Below, piece after piece: positions 30,924 through 43,179 of a stretch of DNA of 64,000 nt (position 1 is its first letter; every line of letters starts with the position of its first letter). The notes beneath the pieces were generated by a model that saw nothing but the letters and a program-made list of their open reading frames with translations, did no database searches and was not told the origin of the DNA. This DNA comes from Acorus gramineus (lineage: Eukaryota; Streptophyta; Magnoliopsida; Acorales; Acoraceae), in the NCBI GenBank assembly GCA_030737835.1, contig JAUJYN010000022.1, positions 836,712-900,711 of the forward strand, in the 5' to 3' direction. Made by a program: the position numbers and the translations under genes.

Positions 30924-31847
30924 CTGCAAGACATAGGCATTCAATATGGTGAGTAAACTACACAAATAAATAAGAAATTCACTAGAAATATCCAACACTC
31001 GGACAAGCATGCATACGGACCCGCACGCATGCGAGCACGTGCGTACGCACGCGAGTCCGAGTGCCCCAACACCCTCCCGAACCCACGGGCAGCCATACGC
31101 ACGGCACCCGCACGCGCACGCACGCACGCACCCTTGTGCCCCGAGCGCACTACCGCGCCCCTACCCGCGCGCCCCGACGCGCTGCTACGCCCTGCCCGAG
31201 TGCCCAGACACGCTGCCGCTGCGCATACTGCGCCCCTGCGCAGCACTCCGCGCGCACGCCCGCGCCCACGAACGCGTACACGCGTGCACCCGCCACCGCG
31301 CCGTCTGCGTGAGCCGGCGCCCACTGTGCGGGCAGACGCGCGCGCACGCGCGCGGATGACTCCGCACGAGCGCCCGAGCCCCTTCCACCCCCTCCTCAGC
31401 CCTCCCACACCCCCCTAACACCCATGCAAGCATGCACACCCAATCACACACCCTAAACAAGCATCTAAACTAGCTAGGGGAGGAGGAAAACTTACCCAAA
31501 GAGAGGAAGAACAAAGGGAGGAACTCGGGTGCCCTTTGCGCACCAAATCGCCACCACCAAGACCACCACCACCAAGACCACTCTCAGCCCTAAAATGGCT
31601 GAAAACAGGGGGGAAGGGGAAGCCATGAGAGGAGGTAAACAAAGGGGAAAGCAAAACAAAAACCATACAAGGGTAGATCTCACCCTTACCAATCTTTTTC
31701 CCTTCTAGGGCTTTCTTGTTCTTCTTCTCCTACTAGCTCTAATGGGGGAAATAAAGAAGAGGGATGAGAGGATTTGTGTGTGTGAGAGAGATAAGAAGAG
31801 ATGGGAAGAGAAGAGAAGGGAAGAAGAAGTGGGCGCCCACTTTAGGG

Positions 31848-31890
31848 CACACACACTCACACACACACACACACACTCACACACACACAC
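31848..31890. repeat. (CA)n microsatellite
   Basis: CACACA runs interrupted by CTCACA, inside the solo LTR. Confidence 0.8.
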
Positions 31891-32709
31891 TTTTGGTGTT
31901 TGACTTTAGGTCAACCCAACCACACAAACAAACAAAACCAATTGACCAAGTCAACGGTCAAACTTGACTTGGTCAAAGTCATCTTTGACTTGGTCAAGTC
32001 TCCCTTTGACATTCCCGCTTGGTCAAAATCCGGATATGATTCGGAACTGCCAATTCTGAACGTTACGGAATTCGATGAAATTTTCGTGAGTATTTTGAAA
32101 TGGCACCAGGACACATAATGTGCAGTTAGATTTTCAATCGAGTTCTCAAGCTCATGATGATAGCCAAAAATCCAAAATTTTAGCGGTTCCGATCGAAAAA
32201 AGAAAAAGTTGAAAAATTGTCAGAAATGTCCCAAAGGTGACCAGAAGGCTAAAAGTGACACATATATAAACGATGAATTTCACTTAATGTAATGTTTGAT
32301 GTATTTTTCTTAATATAATGTAGTTCCCCAAATACTTAATTGTTCAAGAATTATGTTTTTATTTTAATTAAAGATTAAAAATTAATTCTAAAATAGTTTA
32401 ATATTAATCTCATTTTGAAGGTCTCGATGAGACCTTTCCAAAGATACTATTTTTGTTAAAAATGAATTAGCGGATGTAGATAGACACAACGTTGAACTAA
32501 TTAGTGTATAAAATGAAAAATAACATAAAAAAAAATTTAAATTTGTTTGGAGGAGATTTTAGGGTTTTTAAAAAGTAAAAAATGATTTATAGGTGCCTCT
32601 AAATTTGAAGGCTAAAATCCAAATCCCTAAACTTGGTCCATTTGAAGAGTGATTAGAGGAAACCACTCTCTAAATTTAGAGATTTGAAGTGCGGTTGGAC
32701 ATGCTTTAA

Positions 32710-34258
32710 TGAGTATCACATACTATTTAAAATATATAAAATATGACACTAAAATATGCACAAATATATACTATAAACTCACTTGATATTGTTTCAAAAA
32801 TCAAGGAAAGACAAAATCAAATAACACAAACTAATTTTAAGAACACGGATCTCAATAACTTTTTTTTAAAAATAACTTAAATTAACCAATCAATTAACAA
32901 GATGTCAAAGACAGATGATAAGCCATTAGTGGAAATGATAAATCTGAATCATGTGTGTCCTCAATTGAAATTTCGCACATAGTTCCTTCTACTTCTGTTA
33001 ACCTCCAGATTGTAGGCCCCTAATTGACAAATGAGGATTGTTGATGTAAGGGCAGTGATTTTGAAGCATTTGCTTACTTTTCCAAAAGTGTTTGAATACC
33101 AATGCTTAGTTGCATCCACTTTCATAAGCCTTCTAATGGATATTTGGAATCGATCGGATGAGTAAAGATCAAGTTATGATCATTCTCATGGACTGCTGAT
33201 TGGCTAGGAAGTCTATCCAGGGTCAGCTAGAGTTCTCTAGTCGATGGTTTTTCTGAATGTGGTTAACTAAGGAGTCCCAGTTGACAGTTCTCTGCTGGTT
33301 AGATGGGAATTGGGCTGACCAGGTCGGCTAATCAAGGTTAACCATGTCCATTATTCAAAAAAATATCTGTATTTGATTCAAATTTGTATTCGAAAACTTT
33401 TGGATTAGATACGGATATATTTGTATCCAATTTAAAAAATATCTGTATCCGAAAATATTATTATAGTATTATTTATTTAATTATATATTTACATTTTTAG
33501 GATTAATATGAGTTTTTTTTTTTACTCTAAAACATGTAATGTTTTATGTATATATTTATAATTTTATATTTTTATACTAGGTAATTATCAGATTTTTTTA
33601 CGTTTTTCAAATTTAGATATATGGTTTTTATTCTTGGATATTAGATCTTTGAGTATTTTGATCATTCCATATTTATTTTGAATTTTTGGATATTTCAGAT
33701 AATTATCCATATTCAAATCCGGATTTTCGAATCGAATACAAATATTTACTTTCAATATCCGTCGGATGTTAGATACGGATATTTTTTCAGATATTCAGTT
33801 CAAATATGGATACGCGTATGAGATTATCCGATCCGTATCCATCCAATTCACAGACTTAATAAAAGTCAACTGACTCTCACCTAGATTTTAAATTTTAAAA
33901 ACCAACCCCAAAAATCCAATGACTGAAATATTTTCCGTGGAGCATTGATTAGGGAGTATATATATTTCATGTGGTCCATTACCTCTGTATTTTAAAAATC
34001 TATATTTAATGGCGCGGTAAGGATTTTACTCTAACTATCACTAGTGAACCAATAAAAATAAATGTGTTCTCTCATGTTATTGTTTTGTCATAAATTTCCA
34101 TAATAATCTTAATATTTGAACTAACATACTCCAATATACATCTCTTCCGATGATCTCTCATCATCGGTGATCTTCTCCATGGCACCATCCAAAATTTATT
34201 ATCTCAATAGTGGCATTGTCGTGAGATTTTGGTACAATAAGCCATCTCCATTCATTTT
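32710..34258. other. AT-rich intergenic DNA, no gene seen
   Basis: No frame of useful length or known motif was found. The one structured part is 33344-33860, described separately. Confidence 0.6.
33344..33860. repeat. AT-rich repeat with ATCCG/CGGAT motifs
   Basis: AAATATCTGTAT, GATACGGATAT and TATCCGTATCC-like words recur on both strands, and the two halves are partly inverted copies of each other. This looks like a decayed fold-back or miniature DNA element. Ends and target duplication are not clear. Confidence 0.35.
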
Positions 34259-34375
34259 CTACTTTATATTCATTCTAGAATTCTTGTAACCATGATGCAT
34301 ACAAGGAGTAGACTGCCGGGACCATTTGCGAGGGAAGGGGGATAATATCCCCATATGAGGAAAATTCCTTAGGGC

Positions 34376-34678
34376 TTGAAAGCTAAGGCAATAAAGAATC
34401 TCCACTTCCAAGAGATTTCTGCATTGAAGGAGTATGAGCATTATAGATCATTAAGAAGGACAAATGCCCGGATGGTCTCCCAGGCGTGCTTTGATCAAGC
34501 CATTAAGCACAGGGTGGCTGATCAAGCTATGATGAAAGAAGTTTTTTCCTATCCAGTGAATCCAAGAATCCATGAAATCCTGAGACGAGAAGGATCCAAG
34601 CCAGACAGGCAGCATGAGCTCCAGGGACATCCCATGATGTCCACACCTGAGACACGCGTTGTCCACCTCTTGGTTTAG
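34376..34678 (+). other. Unrecognised open frame, possible gene fragment
   Basis: A 100-codon frame opens after a stop with no ATG near its start (first ATG 34473, in NARMVSQACFDQ) and ends TAG at 34676-34678. The translation is mixed and charged (KHRVADQAMMKEVF, HEILRREGSK), unlike the low-complexity translations elsewhere in the window, but I do not recognise it. It could be a captured exon or chance. Confidence 0.2.
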
Positions 34679-35654
34679 GTGCAAGGAGTTTAATTGGGGG
34701 CAAAAAGTTTTATTAGGAGGAAGAAGATGACTTTAACTGGAATTGATATTAAAAAAAAGGAATGCTCGTAACATACTAACATGGCAAATGAAATAGATCA
34801 AAAAAATAAAGGGTGGCTCTGTTTACCCCCTCTCAAAAACATTTGCACCCCTACCTCTATATACACCTAAATAAAATTAAAATATTTAATTTATAAGCCA
34901 CTAATAGATTAGCGCTTATTGGCTTTTGTTTGCATCCACTCCAAAACTTACATAGGGTTTCTATTCCTCTCCCATCACTAATCTTTTTCCCAAATCTACA
35001 ACAAAGACCTCTCTATGGATACCTCCTCCAAAATATCATAGGCATCCTCTCCGTTGTCATCCCCCAAGAACCTTTTCGTTGACGCCTCATAAAATGTTGA
35101 ACAATGGTTGTGAAATTTTGAAAGTATGAAAGGGTGATCTATGAAATTTTTTGATTGGTTTGAACTTTGAATTGATGAAATGATGGCTTGAAATAATTTG
35201 AATGAATAACTTGAAATGGTTTACAAAATGGTTTGAAACAAATGCTTGAAATGGTTTATAAAATGGTTTACAATTGTCGCAACACTCCCAAATGATCGAC
35301 ACATATTTTGTCAATACTAGTTAAAGCACATGTGCATTGTACATGTATTAATTTCATGAATGATGTGTTGGTGGAAGAGCACGTGAAATACACCCAGGAT
35401 GATGCACAATGTAATATAATATAAATTTTCATTATCCAAACATTTAGAGATCTTGTACTCAAAATCAGAATAAAAATTTTTATGAATGATTTTTCTGTGT
35501 AATTGTTGATGAAATATACTATGATGATGCGCCACAAAACATCTCATCAATTTTCAATCATATTGAAATTTAAGAAATATTCTCTATATTTAACGATCCA
35601 AATCGCATGTGATAATCATATACCAAAGTTAGACTTGCAATTACCCCAACTAAT

Positions 35655-35698
<44 letters not shown>

Positions 35699-36120
35699 GC
35701 TAAACTCAATAAACCGCTGCAATGATCAACATCAAATACCAACTTTATGTCCCATTTCTGGGAAGCGGTTGGGGGTGGTTTGTTGATTTTAGCCATCGGA
35801 GAAAGGGCAACTACTTTGAAGTAGCCGAACAGGTTTTGGTCTTTAATTTTTTTAAGTGTTGGGCCAGGTTGTCTTTCTTGCTTTCTCCTTCTAATTCCCT
35901 TAAAATGTTTTCTATGATCCAAATGTGGTCATTCTAAAATATTACTTAAAGTATTTTTCTTTTCTTTGAATGATCAGAATTGAAGTATCTACAACCATGT
36001 GAAAAATGAACATCCAATAATCATTAGTGTCAATAAAGTCTTTCCCAACTATATGAGGTCAGTTTTCATGGTTACCAACACATATTTTAGAGGCCACTCC
36101 ACAAAGTTCACACGCCAAAA
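34679..36120. other. AT-rich intergenic DNA, no gene seen
   Basis: It contains runs such as GAAATGGTTTA repeated near 35190-35270 and an (AG)n tract at 35657. No coding evidence. Confidence 0.6.
35657..35696. repeat. (AG)20 microsatellite
   Basis: An uninterrupted AG dinucleotide run of about 40 bp. Confidence 0.95.
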
Positions 36121-36174
36121 AAAAAAATGAAAGAGACTAGCTAAAAGATAAGGGCGGTCCAGGGCGGCGCCAGC

Positions 36175-36576
36175 TTGGAAAATGTCCCGGGCTCGACTTC
36201 CAATATGACGGGACATGTACATTGCGCCCTGGCAAGGATGGCGGTTGAGTGTGGGGCGCCTACCTCGGGTACCGGTGCTGCATTGAAATTTCCATTAACA
36301 GACCTGGAGATTGTACCCGCACTTAGCGGTCAGGAGCTGTCACTAGTTCAGTTTGTGGGGCCCGAGAAGGAGTCGGTCAGTGACCCACAACTATCTGACG
36401 TGTCACAGGAGGAGGTGACGCACACGAAAGCATTGCATTCGAAGGAAGCGATTAGCACGGATCCGTGGTCGGAGTCCCCTGCGAATGACATGGCCTCACA
36501 TGGGCCAATTTATGGACCCCCGGTCCGTCAGCCAAAAGGTAAATCGTGGGACGATCTATTGGGCCGGATTCGATAG
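36175..36576 (+). other. Unrecognised open frame in GC-richer patch
   Basis: A frame of about 133 codons opens without a good ATG and ends TAG at 36576. The translation is rich in Ser, Glu and Pro and ends KSWDDLLGRIR. The patch 36140-36790 is GC-richer than the AT-rich DNA to its left and stops exactly at the LTR at 36791. It may be a fragment of another transposon; I cannot name it. Confidence 0.2.
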
Positions 36577-36790
36577 CCCCCGGGGGACGTGGACCTGGTG
36601 GGACCGCGACCCAAATTCTGGCGAAGATATCTACAGACTGGTCCGCGACCAAGTTTGGCCCCTTGCGGATCCGGCTGCTGGGTCCATCGCTCCCCCCCCC
36701 CCGCGGGGACTCCATCGCAAACGTTTGGGCTAGTTCGTTGCCGACAGGGGGAACTCCGGTGGTCCCCCGTGAAGTGTTGGAGGTCTCCTC

Positions 36791-38996
36791 TGTCACGCCC
36801 AGAGCGGCCGTCCCCGAGACGTGGCAATAATGAAGCATCAGCTATCAATACTTGAGGTCAATAAAGACTCCAACAACAACACACAAGGTGGCAAAGCAAG
36901 GATAATGATAACTGACTGAAAAGCGGAAGAATAATATATAAACAATGTCTGTAAACCAAAAACATTATTACAGACTCGAATACACAATCACTGTCCTGTG
37001 AGAGCCAAGTCTAGACCAAATAAAATACAGCCTGTGCCACATGCACGATTTACAATACATAAAATGACTCTAGGACTGCTGACAGCCTCGCACTCGCCAC
37101 CCGCCGGAAGAACGCTCCACGCCCATAAGACCACGCCACAGGGAAGCTCCAACTCCACGCCCAACACTGTCCCTAAAAAGAAACAGTATGCGAGGGGTGA
37201 GCTACAAGCTCAGTGAGTGGTTGGAAACCAATCACCATAACAATTAAATACTAAAGCAATTTCCTTTCAAGGAAAACATGGGTTGAAACCCATGGATAAC
37301 ACGGTCACGCGGCGGCGCGACCAACCTCACCCTCACCCTCACTCCCGGAGGGAGACTCTTGGGACTTTTGGGGAGAGACCATACCGTTGGTCGAGGAGAC
37401 CCAGGATTACTGGTCCACACAACACTATTGGATCACCAACCTCACCCTCACCCTCACTCCCGGAGGGAGACTCTTGGGTCTCTTGGGGAGAGACCATACC
37501 GTTGGTCGACGAGACCCAGAATTACTGGTCTACACAACACTACTGGATCATCTACATCGAGATAACTGCCCAACGATGTCTCCCGGGTAGCCTCTACCCG
37601 GTATACTCCCACGATCAGTACGTTTCCAAACCCATCGGTTGTACCTACAGATGGGAGCCCTCTGTCAGGAAAGCTTTAACCCGGCCTGCTTCAACACGGA
37701 CGACATTGGGAGGAAACACTTTATGTTTGCAAAGTGAACCCAATGGAAAAACAACTACTCTCGATAATCACATATCGATGATATCGAATACTATTGTACT
37801 CCCACACGGTTGCGTCGCTCGGACACAAGGGGGTTGCCTCTGCTCTCACGCAGAAATAATCCCATGGCACATAACCCAACAGGCGGTTCATATACACGCC
37901 TAGCACGGGTAGGCCTAGCTTAATGCCACAACTACCGGCTTAACAAACCGATAAGATAATGAATTCTCCTGAATTCCAAACGAGTGCATCGCTCGGATGC
38001 ACGGGGGCGATTACATCGCTAGCGCTCTAACTAATAAGGTACAACCCGACAACGGGTCATACCCACGCCTATTCCAGATAGGCCTAATTAGTTTTAACAT
38101 GCGCATAATTATTACAGGAGAATTCTATCACTGAAGGAACTTGATCCACATGCACAATAACCTATACTTAACTATAGGGGTTCTCCCTAACATGAGTATA
38201 TGGCATAAACAACACATCATGCAACATACATACAAGGCAAGGCCTAACTACACATACATATGAGGGCACTAATCGTATAAACATACAAAATATACTCTAA
38301 CATGCGTTGGATATCACCAACTTAAAAGAAAGGGTCAAGCGCGATCTCGCGCACTAACAGGTGCATGCCAATATTCCAAACGAACCTGAGTCGAGTAGGA
38401 AATCGCATCTACTTACTCCGTTCGTTCAGAGGGAGAGGGCGAGAGAGATCATCATCTCATGAAGCTGGTCATAGCTTTGCCCCATTAGCATGGGCGCAAC
38501 AACTACACCACGCCCTCGAGTCTTATCGCAAGGGAATATTAGGCAGGTGCCCGTTATTAACCTAGACTTAATCATATTGGATATTCCAATTAATATGGTG
38601 GGAGTAGTATTACAATACTACCTAAGGCATGCCATATTCTATACATCCATACACATTACCAAAAATACATGCCCATACTAGAGGGGCTCATGCAACACAA
38701 TCATTCATGCATGAATACAATACATGTATATAAGCCTAGCATGCAAGATATCTACATATTATAGCTTAAGCATGGCCATACTACTTATCTACACAAGTAG
38801 TATAGCTAGGGGGACCCATCGATGCGCGACGCGCTACTACGCGCATCGAGCTCATCCTGAGGGGGGGGATTGGATCAAACCACTCATCGCAACCCGGGAC
38901 CTCGCGCATCGATGGGGCATCAAATTTGGTGAGTAACATCACAATTTAACACTTAGAAATCACTAGAATTACCAAAGACTTAGACATGCACGCATG
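36791..38996 (-). repeat. Family-B 3' LTR of B2, distal part
   Basis: It starts TGTCACGCCCAGAGCGGCCG and runs to GACATGCACGCATG, where element A2 begins. It has two GGGAG/CCCTCACCCTCACTCCC units (about 37326-37465), CGATC/CGCATCGAG inverted motifs near 38830-38915, and no 120-bp module or 36-nt unit. Confidence 0.7.
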
Positions 38997-39539
38997 TGTC
39001 ACGCCCCGGGCGTCCCCGAGACGCGGCAAGTGTATATAAAATATCAGAATCTACACAGGAGGTCAATAATATATCATACACAAGCAACCAGAATGACACA
39101 CAGACAATAAAAGCAGGGCTGACATGATATATACACCAAATGCGGAAGCTAAGACTGAATCTGTAATCAAAACACACTACAGACTCCATACATAATCACA
39201 TGTCCTGTGAGAGTCAATATACATACAAAGACATCCAAATACAACACAAACGCGTGCCCAAGCACGGAAAATAATACATACAGGCACAAGGGAATGCTGA
39301 TAGCCTCTGATACTCACGGGACGTGGCGCTACTCCGCTACTGATGAAGTCCCTCGGGGAGCTCCTCCTCCAGATCCGACTCAGATGACACTGAAGAAAAA
39401 TATTGTGCGAGGGGTGAGCCACACACGCTCAGTGAACGGCACAACCCATGCATCACAGACAACATTGACCACAACCAGATAATTCTTAACATCCACAACC
39501 ACATTACCATAGCCACAAATAACAACAATTCCTCAAACT

Positions 39540-39880
39540 AGTGGGTCGCTAACGCCAACCCACTACACCCTCACCCTCACCCTCAATGGGTGAGCAAGGA
39601 TATTGGGACTAATCAACACAAAGCCAGCGGGTCGCATCCGCCAACCCGCTACACCCTCACCCTCACCCCTCAAGGGGTGACCAAGGATATTGGGACTAAC
39701 TACACCAATCCAGCAGGTCGCTATTGCCAACCTACTACACCCTCACCCTCACCCCTCAACAGGAGTGACATAGGATATTGGGACTGACAATCATCCATAG
39801 ACAAATCCAGCGGGTCGCTCATCGCCAACCCACTACACCCTCACCCTCACCCTACTATGGGTGACATAGGCTCTTGGGAC
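39540..39880 (-). repeat. Four tandem G-quadruplex-type units
   Basis: Each unit of about 85-95 bp has CCCTCACCCTCACC followed by a short GGGTGA stem and GGATATTGGGACTAA or a variant. On the minus strand each gives three or more closely spaced GGG runs. A similar set lies at about 49090-49430 in the other LTR of A2. Confidence 0.75.
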
Positions 39881-40212
39881 TGACTAGGCTGTTGGTCACC
39901 CTTGGTCCACCGATAGTCTCTCCCCACTCCGTAGGTCGTTTGGCCACTCCCACGTTCAGCACAGTCCTTCTACCAAATCAGGAGGCGCCTACTAATGGGA
40001 GCCCCTGCACGGGACAACCGATCTAACGCTGAGGTAGTCTCTACACGGATCCAACGAAGGGAACAGAACAGCCTATCCATCGCATATGATCCACTCGGAT
40101 CCGCAGACAACACATCATAACAACACTAATGTTCTGAATTCCTCAGAACCCACCAGGGCGCATAACTACGATGCGGGGAACATGCATAAAGTTATAACAG
40201 GGTGGAATATCT

Positions 40213-40335
40213 TTGGGGGAAAGAAACTCGGGAGGGCAGTGTGAGTTCCCGTTATAGGACACCCCGACAACCAAACAAGGAACACGGTGTACCCTAACCC
40301 GGGTCTCACCGCTGTCCTTGCAAGGCCCCTCCCCT
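40213..40335 (-). repeat. 120-bp module, single copy
   Basis: It contains the core GTTCCTTGTTTGGTTGTCGG (minus strand) with TTGGGGG...CCCCTCCCC ends. It sits at the same LTR position as the pairs in A1. Confidence 0.8.
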
Positions 40336-40646
40336 ATAATATTCACTATAACATGCAATTTAACATTTACTAGCATTTAATTTAATAAATAAACTAGTAG
40401 GGCACATGCATCGGTCGGGCTTCCTAGCATGGAACCAGGGGACATGCTGCATGGCTCATACACATATCCTAAGGGTGCAAGTCCCTAACATGCAAAGTCT
40501 AGGGTAACATGCATTCTACAATTAAATCATGCTCGCATGATATACATATTACACATGCCAATATCTATCCATGGTGCCCCAGGAGAGGTCGGTACACGCC
40601 CAAGTGCGTATAACACCTCTCTACTGGGTTGGATTGTCCCACTCAC

Positions 40647-40682
40647 CGAAATCCAGGTCGTCGCGCGACCGTCCGTCAAGAT
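40647..40682 (-). other. Putative 36-nt LTR microexon
   Basis: CTTGCAG and GTGAGT borders, exactly 36 nt, reads LDGRSRDDLD. The matching terminal frame is 39337-39389 (53 nt). Confidence 0.5.
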
Positions 40683-41377
40683 CTGCAAGACAGGCATTTA
40701 TACGGTGAGTAAAATCCACAATTACCCCAAAATACCCAAAAATACATTAAACATACTCTAAAAATACCCATACTGGGGCAAACGTACATACGGCACGTAC
40801 GCACGCTAGCCCGAGCACTCCGGCTCACTCCCGCACCACCGGCAACCACCCGCACGGCCACCCGACCCCTCGGGTGCGCCGCCGCGCCTCAGCCCGTGCG
40901 CCCAGGCGCCGCCGGGCCCCTGCCCGCCGCCCTGGACCCGCAGCCGAGCCACCCGGTGCACCGCGCCCACTGCGCTCCGCCGCAGCAGCCCGCGCGCACC
41001 CCCGCGCACCCCGCGCACACCACGCAAGCACGCCGCACGCCCCGCGCGCCCAGCGCCTCACCCCGCGCGCACCCCGCGCGCACCGCCAGCTCCACCCCGC
41101 ACGCACCCCGTGCTGTTATATATGTGTCACTTTTAGCCTGCTGGTAACCGTTGGAGCATTCTGACAGTTTTTGGTTTTTTTTTCGATTTTCGATCGGTAC
41201 CGCTAATTTTTGGACTGTTAGCTATCGTCCTGAGCTAGAGGACTCCGATTGAAAATCTAACTGCATATTTGGTGTCCTGGTGCCATTTTAGGCCTCTCAC
41301 AAAAATTTTGTTGAATTCCGGTAACGTTTCTGAAATTTCACAGTTCCGGGGCGTATCTGGGTTTTTAAGTCGCTCAC

Positions 41378-41384
41378 TATATAA
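41378..41384 (+). promoter_or_regulatory. LTR TATA box
   Basis: TATATAA is followed by GGATGGG, about 265 bp into the LTR and about 130 bp before the leader palindrome. This is the clearest core promoter among the family-A LTRs. Confidence 0.6.
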
Positions 41385-42528
41385 GGATGGGATCTAATTT
41401 CGAAATAACTATTCATCATCCCTACCAACTTCATTTTCTCTCTCCCCTCTCTCTTTTTCTCCCATTAGAGGCCCTTAGAGCCCTCAAAGCTTAAAACCTA
41501 AAGCATAGGAAGTGTAGATCGGGTCCCGATCTACACTCCGGTGCTTTCAAATCCGGATTCCGGCGAGATTTGCCCCTCCGTCCCCCCTCTCTTCTCCTCT
41601 GTTTTGGCTCATCTCGGAGGTGGGAGTAGATCCGGGCGTTGGAAGCCCTTTGGGAGAGGTTTCGGTGCGCGGAGAGCAACCGGACTTCCCTTCCTCCCCT
41701 TGGTAAGCCTCTTTTCCCTTCTTTTCTTGTGTAGATGTATGTTAGGAGGGTGGATTTGAGGTTGGGATGCGGTCGGCGGCGGTGGGTGGCCGTCGGAGGG
41801 CTGTGGGGGGTGGTCGGAGGCCTTGGGGTGGCCGGTGGGTGGTGGTTGAGGTGCTCGGGCAGGGTGGCTGGTGGCAGCAGCACAGGCAGCAAGCGCAGCA
41901 GCTGACAGGGGCGCGCGCGCGCGCGTGCGCGCGGGCGTGCGCGCGGGTGGAGCTGGGCGCTGGGCGCTGGCAGGCGCAGTCGGGCGCGCAGTCGCGCGTG
42001 GGAGCGTGCGCGCGGGTGCGCGTGGAGCGTGCGCGCGGGTGCGCGCGGGTGCTGGTGCGAGCGGGGGTGTGCGCGGGTGCTGGCGCGAGCGGGGGTGTGT
42101 GCGGCAGTGCGCGCGGGTGCGCGCGGGCGTGCGCGCGAGCGTGCGCTGGGCACCTGGGCACTGTGCCTGGGTGCTGGGCAGGGCACCTGGGCATGCGCCT
42201 GGGCGCGATGCTGGGGACCAGTGCGCGCGCGTGCTGGGGCGTGCGTGCAGTGCGCGCGGGGGCGCGCTGGGCTGGACGCGCGGTGCGCGCGGGCGCGCGC
42301 GAGCGTGCGCGTGCGTGCGGCAGTGCGTCGGGGCGCGCGGGCTGAGGCGCGGCGGCGCATCCAAGGGCGGGTGGCCGTGCGGGTGGTAGACGGAGTGCTC
42401 GGGCTACCGTGCGTGCGGGTCGTATGCACGTTTGCCCGAGTGTTAGGTGTTTAGTTGTGGGTTTTGTATGTTTGGGTATTTAGAGTATTTATGTATTGTT
42501 CTCACCATATTGAATGTCTGTCTTGCAG

Positions 42529-42564
42529 ATCTGGACGGACGGTCGCGCGACGACCCAGATACCG
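42529..42564 (+). other. Putative 36-nt LTR microexon
   Basis: CTTGCAG and GTGAGT borders, exactly 36 nt, reads LDGRSRDDPDT with third-position differences from A1 (CTG for CTC, GGA for GGG, ACC for ACT). Confidence 0.55.
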
Positions 42565-42877
42565 GTGAGTGGGACAATCCAACCCAGTAGAGAGGCGTTA
42601 TACGCATTTGGGCGTATACCGACCTCTCCTGGGGCTCCATGGATTGATATTAACCGTTGTAATGTATATTTCATGCGAGCATGATTTAAATGTAGAATGC
42701 ATGCTACCCTAGACTTTGCATGTTAGGGACTTGCACCCTTAGGATATGGGTATGAGCCATGCACCATGTCCCCTGTTTTCATGTTAGGAAACCTCGGCCT
42801 ATGCATGCGTCCTACTAGTTTATTTATTAAATTAAATGCTAGTGTATGTTAAATCGCATGCCTTAGATAATATTATA

Positions 42878-43179
42878 GGGAGGAGCCTTGCGAGGTCAAC
42901 ATTGAGACCCGTGTTAGGGTACTCCGTGTTCCTTGTTTGGTTGTCGGGATGTCCTGTATCGGGACCTCATGCTGCCCTCCCAAGGTTTCTAGTCCCAATA
43001 ATATTATATGTAATGTTGTATGATTGGTATGATTATTAGCATATTAGTGAATATTATAGGGGAGGGGCCTTGCGAGGACAGCGGTGAGACCCGGGTTAGG
43101 GTACTCCGTGTTCCTTATTTGGTTGTCGGGGTGTCCTATATCGGGAACTCACGCCGCCCTCCCGAGCTTCTTTCCCCCA
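42878..43179 (+). repeat. Two copies of the 120-bp module
   Basis: The first copy 42878-42997 (120 bp) is flanked by perfect 11-bp repeats ATAATATTATA (42867-42877 and 42998-43008). The second is about 43059-43179, between AATATTATA and a decayed GATATTCCA. Confidence 0.85.

Larger units (their letters stand above)
29680..32270 (-). mobile_element. Solo LTR (sister of family A; TSD CGATG)
   Basis: CGATG lies at 29675-29679 and 32271-32275. The LTR starts TGTCACGCCC but ends ...TATAAA rather than TATAACA, so the terminal CA is damaged. It has the 36-nt unit (30888-30923, with a GTGGGT donor), the acidic frame (30017-30069), a GC-rich tract (about 31020-31350), an ATG frame with a Val-rich stretch starting at 31626 and reaching a donor-like GGTAAG near 31495, and a CA-rich stretch at 31848-31890. 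It has no 120-bp module. Confidence 0.9.
29359..32709. mobile_element. Possible non-autonomous DNA transposon, split by a solo LTR
   Basis: The left end is AAAGAGCATCTCCAACTC and the right end, reverse complemented, reads AAAGCATGTCCAACCG: an imperfect terminal inverted repeat of a type common in plant non-autonomous DNA elements. Without the solo LTR and its duplication (2596 bp) the unit is about 750 bp, AT-rich and non-coding. No clear target duplication is visible, so the superfamily is undecided. Confidence 0.35.

Noticed and set aside
34259-34441. Host protein-coding gene on either strand around 34.2-34.7 kb
   Set aside because: Stops interrupt the frame upstream, and no recognisable domain, start or splice pattern could be followed, so it is listed only as an unrecognised frame.
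39540-39880. CRISPR-like array or telomere-like repeat
   Set aside because: The units are LTR-internal tandem copies without unique spacers. GGGTGA is not the plant telomere repeat, and the same units occur in every related LTR.
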